Source: Phycisphaerae bacterium
GTDB lineage: Bacteria; Planctomycetota; Phycisphaerae; Phycisphaerales; SM1A02
NCBI GenBank assembly: GCA_002690755.1
Contig: NZFT01000086.1
Coordinates: 10,459 to 15,919 of the forward strand
Reading direction: 5' to 3'
Length of the DNA stretch: 5,461 nt
Within the stretch, counting starts at the first letter, position 1. Each line of letters begins with the position of its first letter. The notes below the pieces were generated by a model. It ran no database searches. It saw only the letters and a program-made list of their open reading frames with translations, and was not told the origin of the DNA. Below, piece after piece: positions 1 to 5,461 of the stretch. The translations under genes and the position numbers were made by a program.

Positions 1-86
1 CCCGCGGGGTCGGAACTGTTCTGGAAGCTCACCGCGAGATCGCGGACCTCGAGCAGAGGCGCTCCGGGTTTCTTGACCTCGGGCAT
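1..86 (-). CDS. ABC transporter ATP-binding protein, DppD/OppD type, first 28 codons only
   Basis: This gene is expected to encode the cytoplasmic ATPase that powers the importer. Only the start is present: the ATG at 86-84 overlaps the permease stop by one base (ATGA), and the frame runs off the left edge. The visible product begins MPEVKKPGAP and continues LLEVRDLAVSFQNSSDPAG. The LLEVRDLAVSF pattern is the usual first beta-strand of peptide-importer ATPases. The Walker A, Q-loop and signature motifs would lie further left and cannot be checked. The call rests on that N-terminal pattern plus gene order. Whether one fused or two separate ATPases follow is unknown. Confidence 0.85.
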   Translation of the reverse strand, partial: MPEVKKPGAPLLEVRDLAVSFQNSSDPA

Positions 87-1972
87 CAGTGGGCCGCCTT
101 CCGCATCTTCGGATCGATCGCGTCGCGGAAGTTCTCCCCGAGCACGTTGTACGCCAGCACGGTCAGGAAGATCGCGACCCCGGGAAACACCGCCATCCAC
201 CAGAGGAAGATACCGGTCTCGCCGGTGGTGAGCGACAGCAGCTTGCCCCAGGAGGACTGGCCGTAGGGCCCCAGCCCGAGGTAGCTCAATGTCGCCTCGG
301 CGATGATCGCGGCCGCGATGCCGAACGACGCCTGGACGAGCACCGGGGTGATTCCGTTGGGCAGCATGTGCCGGAAGAGCGTCGAATGAAGCGGCAGGCC
401 GACCGCCCGACAGCTCTGCACGAAGTCCTGGTTCCGAAGCTTGAGGAATTCGGCCCGGATGAACCGGGCGGAACCGGTCCACGTGACGCAACCGATGATC
501 GCCATCATCACGTAGGTGTTCCGCGGCAGCGCGGACGCGGCGACGATCAGGAGGAACAGCACCGGGATCGCCATGAAGATCTCGACGATTCGCGAGAGCA
601 CCAGGTCGACCCAGCCGCCGAAGTAGCCCATCAGGGACCCGATCACGATTCCGATGACCACCGAGATCCCGGTCGAAACCAGTCCGATGGAGATCGAGAG
701 CCGACAGGCATGCAGCATCTGGGTCAGGACGTCCCGGCCGATGGGGTCCGTTCCGAGATGGAAGTCGCGACGGCCGTAGGAATCTTCGGAACGCGCCTCG
801 GCGTCCTGCACGAATCCGATTCGCTCCTCGACCTTGTCGCGAAGCTCGTCGCTCGCATCCGCGATCATGATCTTCGAGTTCCGGCTCGCCGCCTCGATGC
901 CGGCGACGATCATGATGGCGGCATCCGCCGCCGCGGTCGCCGCCTCCGCATCGCCCTCGTCGATTCCGTCCCGATAGGCCTGAAGGTCTTCGGACAGTTC
1001 GAGGAATCGGGCGACGTACGCGTCCGACATGCCCGCCTCGACGAGGCCGGCCTCCATCGCCCGGTCGCCCGACGCCACGAACTCGACGAGATTCGATCTC
1101 GCATCATTGCTGATGGCGAGCCCCTCGATCCGGGGGGAGATGTTGAACGCCACGGTGCGGATGAAGAAGGCGATGCCGTCGTCGACCTGCTCCTCCGCGA
1201 CCATCAGGTAGGCGTTCGAAACGGTGGTCGTCGGACGGCGCGAGTAGAAGATCGCTTCCGACTGGGTCGGCGACCACGGGACCAGGGTGTAGATGTTGTC
1301 CATCGTGCCGTCCCGCTCGCCACGCACGAATCGATCGGGCGTCACGACCGGTTGGACCCAGCGATCGGCACAGATGGCACCGGTGAGCAGGAGGAGGATC
1401 GCGGACACCACGAGCTTCAACCCCACGCCGCGAACCGGGACCAACCAGAAGAAGCAGCACAGGACCACCGCTGAAACCCCGGCGGAAACGGTCCAGGGAA
1501 GCCACGTGGCGGAGAGGACCTCGGGATCGCTGCCGGCCATGAGGTACTGGACGAACGCGATCAGCACCACCACCGAACCCGCCATCGTCGCGAAGGCGCA
1601 TACCAGTCCGAGCCGCCACTGTCGCGTCACCTGAAGCGGAAGCAGCAGCAGGATCGGCACGAGCACCCCGCCGAGCAGAAGCAGGATGTCGGTCGAGGTG
1701 AGCGAGTCGAGCAGGGGCGACCAGGAATCGATGATGTCGCCGTTGCCGTTCCGCTGGATGGTCCAGATCGGGAGCCCGTTGGCGAGCACCGGCGCGAAGA
1801 TCGCGAAGAATCCGATGATGCCGATCCAGAGGAGGCCGAGCTGCGCGCCGCGACGCTCCACGACCCGACTCCAGGCATCGGCCCAGAAGGGTTTCGCCTT
1901 CGACGCACCGACGCCCCGCATCACGTCGATGCCGCTGATCGTCTTTTCAGAATCTTGCTTCGAGGAAGTCAT
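86..1972 (-). CDS. dppC: ABC importer permease, DppC type, with four extra membrane helices and a soluble loop insertion
   Basis: This is the second channel subunit of the importer, 628 residues long (E. coli DppC has 300). A cytoplasmic tail of about 45 residues precedes TM1 (about 46-64). After that come four additional hydrophobic segments (about 94-113, 119-144, 158-180, 185-203) and a soluble, acidic, Ala-rich stretch to about 404. The conserved core then begins with HLGTDPIGRDVL (405-416) and continues through TMs at about 425-448, 459-480 and 485-503. The EAA loop follows (FVQSCRAVG, 517-525, through FRHMLPN, 533-539), then TMs at about 541-565 and 588-612. The end, NVLGENFRDAIDPKMR, is canonical. 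The EAA loop carries Ser-Cys where Ala-Ala is usual, otherwise normal. The reading frame is continuous, with no sign of frameshift or pseudogene. The start at 1972 is preferred over Met18 because an SD-like GGAAA precedes it. The stop overlaps the next gene's ATG. The symbol denotes the family, not a proven substrate. Confidence 0.95.
   Translation of the reverse strand: MTSSKQDSEKTISGIDVMRGVGASKAKPFWADAWSRVVERRGAQLGLLWIGIIGFFAIFAPVLANGLPIWTIQRNGNGDIIDSWSPLLDSLTSTDILLLLGGVLVPILLLLPLQVTRQWRLGLVCAFATMAGSVVVLIAFVQYLMAGSDPEVLSATWLPWTVSAGVSAVVLCCFFWLVPVRGVGLKLVVSAILLLLTGAICADRWVQPVVTPDRFVRGERDGTMDNIYTLVPWSPTQSEAIFYSRRPTTTVSNAYLMVAEEQVDDGIAFFIRTVAFNISPRIEGLAISNDARSNLVEFVASGDRAMEAGLVEAGMSDAYVARFLELSEDLQAYRDGIDEGDAEAATAAADAAIMIVAGIEAASRNSKIMIADASDELRDKVEERIGFVQDAEARSEDSYGRRDFHLGTDPIGRDVLTQMLHACRLSISIGLVSTGISVVIGIVIGSLMGYFGGWVDLVLSRIVEIFMAIPVLFLLIVAASALPRNTYVMMAIIGCVTWTGSARFIRAEFLKLRNQDFVQSCRAVGLPLHSTLFRHMLPNGITPVLVQASFGIAAAIIAEATLSYLGLGPYGQSSWGKLLSLTTGETGIFLWWMAVFPGVAIFLTVLAYNVLGENFRDAIDPKMRKAAH
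97..102 (-). promoter_or_regulatory. Ribosome-binding site of the ATPase gene, inside the end of the DppC gene
   Basis: The minus strand reads GGAAGG, 10 nt before the ATG at 86-84. It lies within the last codons of the permease (Arg-Lys-Ala), so both genes share these bases. Together with the ATGA overlap it supports reinitiation or coupled translation of the ATPase. Confidence 0.65.
761..1363 (-). other. Soluble extracytoplasmic segment of the DppC-type permease (residues about 204-404)
   Basis: The first part contains VPWSPTQ (231-237), which resembles the APYNPAEQ stretch that directly follows TM1 in E. coli DppC. Residues after about 250 look like a second insertion ahead of the conserved HLGTD. 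Residues 281-400 are strongly acidic (27 Asp/Glu against 11 Arg/Lys by hand count) and Ala-rich, including DAEAATAAADAA at 341-352, and are probably helical. Predicted topology puts the segment outside the membrane. No named domain is recognised. Confidence 0.65.
1364..1693 (-). other. Four extra transmembrane helices in the DppC-type permease (residues about 94-203)
   Basis: Four hydrophobic segments lie between TM1 and the recognisable DppC core. The short loops predicted to face the cytoplasm are basic (QVTRQWR at 114-120 and VRGVGLK at 180-186), while the loop predicted outside (AGSDPEVLSATW, 146-157) carries no Arg or Lys. This fits the positive-inside rule with TM1 running in to out. 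The total becomes ten helices, and the even number leaves the orientation of the core unchanged. No catalytic or binding motif is visible in these helices. Confidence 0.7.
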
Positions 1973-1983
1973 CGAGGGGGGCG

Positions 1984-1988
1984 TTTCC
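1984..1988 (-). promoter_or_regulatory. Weak ribosome-binding site of the DppC-type permease
   Basis: The minus strand reads GGAAA here, 11 nt before the ATG at 1972-1970, inside the 19-bp gap. The match to Shine-Dalgarno is weak, so translation may partly depend on ribosomes finishing the upstream permease. The spacing matches that of the other two starts in the operon (10-11 nt). Confidence 0.4.
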
Positions 1989-1991
1989 GGA

Positions 1992-3713
1992 TCAATCGAA
2001 GGTGACGCGGGGGTCGGCCGCGGCGTAGAGAACGTCGGCGAGCAGCAGCGCGACGAGGTTGAGCACCGCGATCATGAACACGTTGGCGAGAATGACGTCG
2101 CGGTCGAGGTTGAAGATCGCCCCGAGGATCAGCGAGCCCATGCCGGGAATGCTGAAGATCCGCTCCACCACCACCGAGCCCGCGAGCATCGCGGGGAACA
2201 CCAGCACGAAGATCGTGATGACCGGGAGCAGGCTGTTGCGGAAGACGTGGTACCACTTCACGTCGTGATCGGAGACGCCCTTGGCCCGGGCGGTCCGGAC
2301 GAAGTCCATGGTGTAGGTGTCGAGCATGGCCGCACGGGTCTGCTTGGCGAGCACCGCCCAGCCGCCGTACACCAGACAGATCACCGGAAGCACCATGTGC
2401 CACGCGGTATCGAGCATGTAGCCGATCTCGAAACGCTCGCCGTTCCAACCGGGGAGGAAGGCCATGTCGTCCGCGTCGTTGGAGTGCAGCCCGGACACCG
2501 GGAACAGACCGAGATACTGGTCGTCCGCGAGGAATCCGATCGCGAGCACGCCCGCCCACACCACCGGGATCGACCAGAAGATCACGAAGATGCTGCCGGA
2601 GATCTTGTCGAAGAGGCGGTTGTGCCGGGCCGCGGCCTGCATGCCGAAGGGAACCGCCACGAGGTAGATGATCGGGATCGCGGCGATGTTCAGGAGCAGG
2701 GTCACCGGAAGCGCCTCGGCGATGAGGTCGAGCACCGGTCGCCCGAGGGTGAAGCTCTTGCCGAAATCGGGCCAGTCGAGGGAGACCACGTCACCGGCGC
2801 CCACGCCCGCCAGCGGATACGGGCCCCGCTCGTACGCCGTGTTCACGCGAACAAGCGAAGCCGCGGCCTCCGCCTGTTTTTCGGTCATGTCCCGATACGC
2901 GTCGACGACCGCGCCCCACTCCGGCGTCGTGGTCTCGGGCGTCATGCGTTCGAGACGCGGGTAGTCGATGACGTTGCCGTCGCCGACCACGTCGTTGAAC
3001 TTCGATCGGACCGACTCCGCGGCGATCCGGGCCGCGACCTTCTCGTCGACCCCCTCGCCGACCAGACGGTCCCGTTCGATGCCCATCGCTCGAGTCGAGT
3101 CCGCGGCCGCGTAGTTGGCGATCGCGCTGGCGAGGGACCGGGTCGACATCAGGTACTCGGCCCGGGCCCGCAGGTAGACCTTGTTCGATTCCTTGTACTC
3201 GGGAATCGCCGCGGGATCGCGACCGACCGCGAGGTCTTCGGACCGGCGAAGCTCCGCCGCCGCCTTCGCCTCGACCACCGCGGCCACCCGGGTCGCGCCG
3301 GCATCGTCGGCCACCGTGCGGTTCCGGGCTTCGGCTTTCGCGACGAGGTCGTCGGGCACTTCGTACGCGTCACCGAACCAGTCGGGTCCGATCGGCAGTT
3401 CCTTCACGCTCCGCGGCGGTGCCTCGAGATCGCCCGCATAGTTCCGCATCGACCGCCGCCCGAACTTGACCGGCGAGATCCTCGCCAGCCAGCGGCCGTA
3501 CTGGACCACCGGATGATCGTCGAGTCCGTATCGATCCTCGATGTAGAGGAGCTGGAGACTCGCCTTGCTGTCGGCATCGACGTTGCCACCCGCGGCCCGC
3601 AGCGCTGCACCGATCCCGCCGGGCGCGAGCGCCAGCAGCATGAACACGAGAAAGGTGATCCCAAGCAGCGTGGGAATCATCAGGAACAGGCGGCGCACTA
3701 TGTAGCCGAGCAT
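1992..3713 (-). CDS. dppB: ABC importer permease, DppB type, with a large insertion in extracytoplasmic loop 1
   Basis: This is one of the two channel subunits of the importer, an integral cytoplasmic membrane protein of 573 residues (E. coli DppB has 339). The N-terminus MLGYIVRRLFLMIPTLLGIT is a classic DppB start, with TM1 at about 8-30. The family's loop 1 opening follows (YGLDDHPVVQYGRWL, 62-76), then about 230 extra residues. The core resumes at about 314 with DFGKSFTLGRPVLDLIAE. Further TMs lie at about 333-354, 371-395, 437-453, 497-517 and 541-562. The EAA coupling loop is well preserved (FVRTARAKG, 471-479, through FRNSLLPV, 491-498), so it should engage an ATPase. VERIFSIPGMG (516-526) and the DPRV end (567-570) are canonical. 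The insertion is Ala-rich and about 30% charged, and looks helical. The gene ends 19 bp before the DppC-type permease. The symbol denotes the family; the substrate is unknown. Confidence 0.95.
   Translation of the reverse strand: MLGYIVRRLFLMIPTLLGITFLVFMLLALAPGGIGAALRAAGGNVDADSKASLQLLYIEDRYGLDDHPVVQYGRWLARISPVKFGRRSMRNYAGDLEAPPRSVKELPIGPDWFGDAYEVPDDLVAKAEARNRTVADDAGATRVAAVVEAKAAAELRRSEDLAVGRDPAAIPEYKESNKVYLRARAEYLMSTRSLASAIANYAAADSTRAMGIERDRLVGEGVDEKVAARIAAESVRSKFNDVVGDGNVIDYPRLERMTPETTTPEWGAVVDAYRDMTEKQAEAAASLVRVNTAYERGPYPLAGVGAGDVVSLDWPDFGKSFTLGRPVLDLIAEALPVTLLLNIAAIPIIYLVAVPFGMQAAARHNRLFDKISGSIFVIFWSIPVVWAGVLAIGFLADDQYLGLFPVSGLHSNDADDMAFLPGWNGERFEIGYMLDTAWHMVLPVICLVYGGWAVLAKQTRAAMLDTYTMDFVRTARAKGVSDHDVKWYHVFRNSLLPVITIFVLVFPAMLAGSVVVERIFSIPGMGSLILGAIFNLDRDVILANVFMIAVLNLVALLLADVLYAAADPRVTFD
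2784..3473 (-). other. Insertion in DppB loop 1 (residues about 81-310), putative extracytoplasmic helical domain
   Basis: These residues have no counterpart in E. coli DppB, where the loop runs directly from the QY...W segment to the GDLG.S segment. The stretch is Ala/Arg/Glu-rich. By hand count, residues 81-300 hold 32 Arg/Lys and 37 Asp/Glu, with few Gly or Pro inside the middle part (about 120-240), which suggests several amphipathic helices. No hydrophobic stretch is long enough to cross the membrane. TM1 leaves the cytoplasm, so the segment should lie on the outer face beside the binding protein. I recognise no named domain. The exact borders are uncertain by 10 residues or so. Confidence 0.7.
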
Positions 3714-3778
3714 CGGTCAGCGAGTTCCTTCTGTCGTGGTCACCGGAGTGGGTTCCTGCCTGGTCGATCGGTGCCGGT
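3714..3778 (-). other. 65-bp intergenic gap, binding protein to DppB-type permease
   Basis: This short spacer separates the binding-protein stop from the first permease start. I see no strong hairpin followed by a T-run on the minus strand, so no intrinsic terminator is supported, and no convincing -35/-10 pair. It contains the ribosome-binding site of the permease. Continuous transcription through it is the simplest reading. Weak inverted matches (an ACCGG / CCGGT pair, and GGTGACC) are too short to call a regulatory stem-loop, although a processed structure that lowers permease expression relative to the binding protein is common in such operons. Confidence 0.6.
3725..3730 (-). promoter_or_regulatory. 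Ribosome-binding site of the DppB-type permease
   Basis: The minus strand reads AAGGAA here, 11 nt before the ATG at 3713-3711. It supports that start, which also gives the canonical DppB N-terminus without extra residues. Confidence 0.65.
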
Positions 3779-5461
3779 TCATTCGGCGACGCGGAAGAAT
3801 TCGCCGGGCTGAAGCCCGATCGGGTAGGTCTGCACGTTGCCGACGTCGCGGTTGATGAAGCGGATCCAGGGGGACACGCGAATGAAGGTGTAGGGCTGCT
3901 CGTCATGCACGACCGAATGGAAGTCGTGCCAGACCAGCATTCGCTCGTCGCGGCTCATGGTGCCACGCCCCTGGTCGATCAGATCGCTGGCATCCTGGCT
4001 GTCCCACTGGATGAAGTTGTCACCCTGGTCGAGGATCGAGGAGTTGTGCCAGATCTGTCGCGGATCGGACTCGGGGGCGTTCGCGCTCCAACCCATGATC
4101 ATGGCGTCGAAGTCCCGACGCTTGAGCATGTCGGAGTAGAAGGACCAGTCGACGACCCGCGGCTCGCAGACGATCCCGATCTCCGAACACTGGGAGACGA
4201 GGTAGCTGATGATCCGCTCCGAGGTCTCGCCCGAGTTCGTGATGGTGAATTCGAACTTGAAGGGCGTGCCCTTGGAGAAGTACTCGTCGTCGTTCTGGTA
4301 TTCGAGGATCCCATCACCATCGAGATCCTCCCAGCCCGCCTCCTTCAGGAGCGCCCTCGACTCGTCGAGGTCGTACGGCCACGGATCGATGTCGGGGTTG
4401 GAACTCGGGGCGCTGGGGCTGTTCGGCCCGGTCGACACCACACCCACGCCGGCGTAGATGTTCCGGATCATCTGTTCGCGGTCGAGGAGCATGGTCATCG
4501 CACGCCGGACCCGCTTGTCGTGGAAGGGTGTCCAATCACCGTCCGGCGGGCCGCCTCGGCGACCGCACTGCCATCCGATGAACGAATAGCCGGATCGCAT
4601 GTTGACCCACTTGTAGATCGCGTTGCTGCGAAGGAAGTCGCTGTTCTTCCGGAGTTCCGCGTACTGCGAGGACGACGGCGTGAGCATGTCCCCGTCCCCG
4701 TTGCGGAAACCGACCAGCGCGGCGGTCGGCTCGGTGATCACCTTGAACCGCATGCTCGCGAGCGGTGACTTCTGCTCACCCCAGTACCGCTCGTTGCGGA
4801 CGACCACGACGTCCTCGCCGGGCGACCACTGGTTCTCGACGTCCATCACCTCCAGCCGGAATGGTCCGGAACCCATCAGGAGGCCCGTGGACTGGTTGAT
4901 CTCGGATTCCTCGAGCACGCCGTAGACGTGCTTCGGAAGCACCGCGATGCCGAGGGTGTAGTCGAGGTTGGTGAAGACCGCCTTGTTGAAGACGAACTCC
5001 ACGGTCCGATCGTCGACGATCTCGACCCGCTCGATCATGTCGAGGGTCGAACGCGAACGCTCGGCCTCGATGCGGGTGTTCTTGATGAAGTCCTCGACGG
5101 TCCAGCGGACGTCTTCGGAGGTCACGGGCGTCCCGTCGCTGAAGGTCGCGCGGGGGTTCAGGTGGACTCGGAGCCACATGCCGTCGGGATCGAACTGCCA
5201 GGCGTCCGCGAGGACGCCCTCGATCGCAAGCGTTTCGGAGTTGTACGCCCCCAGCGGCTCGACGACCTGATCGAGAATCCGGCGGCTGTAGACGTCACCC
5301 GAGAGATACGGCGTGATTCGAGGAAGCTGAGCCGAGAAGATCTCCGTGAACTCGCCTCCGGCGGCGTAGCCGGGGACCGATTCCGGATTCGTCGTGAACC
5401 CCGGAGTCTCCTGCCACGCGATCTCGACGCCGGGCCGCGCCCAGGCGGTGTCACGAACACC
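3779..5461 (-). CDS. Extracellular solute-binding protein, family 5 (peptide-type ABC importer), N-terminus missing
   Basis: This is the ligand-binding component of a Dpp/Opp-type importer, acting outside the cytoplasmic membrane. The frame is open from the right edge to the TGA at 3781-3779 and gives 560 visible residues, so the signal peptide and true start lie beyond 5461. The Met at 5179 is internal: the 94 codons before it read as ordinary family 5 sequence, including TPYLSGDVYSRRIL and a LADAW segment leading into the core. Residues below count from that Met. FSDGTPVTSEDV (13-24) is the family's signature region. GSGPFRLE (103-110), the RYW at 131-133, FHDKRVRRAMTMLLDRE (219-235), LLKEAGW (277-283) and the near-C-terminal HDEQPYTF (425-432) also fit. 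A DxDxDG loop at 285-290 is often seen at this position in the family. The protein is at least 25 residues longer than E. coli DppA (535). Family membership is firm; peptide as substrate is inferred, since family 5 also binds nickel, heme and sugars. Confidence 0.95.
   Translation of the reverse strand, partial: GVRDTAWARPGVEIAWQETPGFTTNPESVPGYAAGGEFTEIFSAQLPRITPYLSGDVYSRRILDQVVEPLGAYNSETLAIEGVLADAWQFDPDGMWLRVHLNPRATFSDGTPVTSEDVRWTVEDFIKNTRIEAERSRSTLDMIERVEIVDDRTVEFVFNKAVFTNLDYTLGIAVLPKHVYGVLEESEINQSTGLLMGSGPFRLEVMDVENQWSPGEDVVVVRNERYWGEQKSPLASMRFKVITEPTAALVGFRNGDGDMLTPSSSQYAELRKNSDFLRSNAIYKWVNMRSGYSFIGWQCGRRGGPPDGDWTPFHDKRVRRAMTMLLDREQMIRNIYAGVGVVSTGPNSPSAPSSNPDIDPWPYDLDESRALLKEAGWEDLDGDGILEYQNDDEYFSKGTPFKFEFTITNSGETSERIISYLVSQCSEIGIVCEPRVVDWSFYSDMLKRRDFDAMIMGWSANAPESDPRQIWHNSSILDQGDNFIQWDSQDASDLIDQGRGTMSRDERMLVWHDFHSVVHDEQPYTFIRVSPWIRFINRDVGNVQTYPIGLQPGEFFRVAE

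Noticed and set aside
89..1474. 461-codon plus-strand open frame opposite the DppC gene
   Set aside because: Same mirror-register artefact as above, with an Arg/His/Asp-rich product, no plausible domain, and an unmistakable permease on the other strand.
761..1777. DppC expansion as a frameshift, assembly chimera or two merged genes
   Set aside because: The frame is continuous, codon usage stays GC-ending throughout, the hydrophobic pattern follows the positive-inside rule, and the neighbouring permease has a matching expansion in the same loop.
3714..3778. Possible terminator or attenuator between the binding protein and the first permease
   Set aside because: Only 4-5 bp inverted matches are visible, with no T-run on the minus strand, which is too weak to support the call.
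1686..3812. Very long open frame on the plus strand (708 codons) opposite the DppB gene
   Set aside because: Across the DppB gene it is in exact codon register with the gene, so a plus-strand stop needs a minus-strand TTA, CTA or TCA codon, which are rare in this GC-rich coding DNA. The product is a low-complexity Arg/His/Asp/Glu mix with no fold-like pattern, while the minus strand encodes a clear permease.
3905..4768. 287-codon plus-strand open frame opposite the binding protein gene
   Set aside because: Also in mirror register with the minus-strand codons; composition is that of antisense translation and no family is recognisable.
5177..5179. ATG at 5179-5177 as the start of the binding protein
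   Set aside because: The same frame is open for 94 more codons to the window edge and encodes expected family 5 N-domain sequence. Starting here would remove the first strands of the fold and the signal peptide.

Overview
The window holds one operon-like block, read entirely on the minus strand (right to left), for an oligopeptide/dipeptide-type ABC importer of the PepT family (Dpp/Opp class). In transcription order it contains: a family 5 extracellular solute-binding protein whose N-terminus lies beyond the right edge (5461-3779); a DppB-type permease (3713-1992); a DppC-type permease (1972-86); and the first 28 codons of an ABC ATPase of DppD/OppD type (86-1). The gaps are 65 bp, 19 bp and a 1-base ATGA overlap, as expected for a single co-transcribed and partly translationally coupled unit. 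No RNA gene, mobile element, CRISPR array, repeat family or terminator is visible, and no promoter can be seen because the first gene starts outside the window.

The DNA is GC-rich with GC-ending codons. The proteins look Gram-negative-type in style. The long-loop forms of both permeases remind me of those annotated in Planctomycetota (Phycisphaerae-like bacteria). This is a tentative, memory-based placement; no marker gene in the window proves it.

The parts should work together as follows. The binding protein captures a peptide-like ligand outside the cytoplasmic membrane. The DppB/DppC pair forms the channel, with both EAA coupling loops present. The ATPase that begins at the left edge, probably with a second ATPase further left, powers uptake. 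The substrate cannot be read from the sequence.

The unusual feature is in the permeases. Both are nearly twice the usual length (573 and 628 residues against about 300-340), and all the extra sequence is in the same place, the first extracytoplasmic loop between TM1 and TM2. DppB carries about 230 extra, mostly helical, charged residues. DppC carries four extra predicted transmembrane helices plus an acidic, Ala-rich soluble segment of roughly 150-200 residues. Because the extra helices come in an even number, the core topology is preserved and both soluble insertions should face the binding protein. This suggests a paired extracytoplasmic docking or vestibule module, loosely like the MalF P2 loop of the maltose transporter. 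That function is inference.
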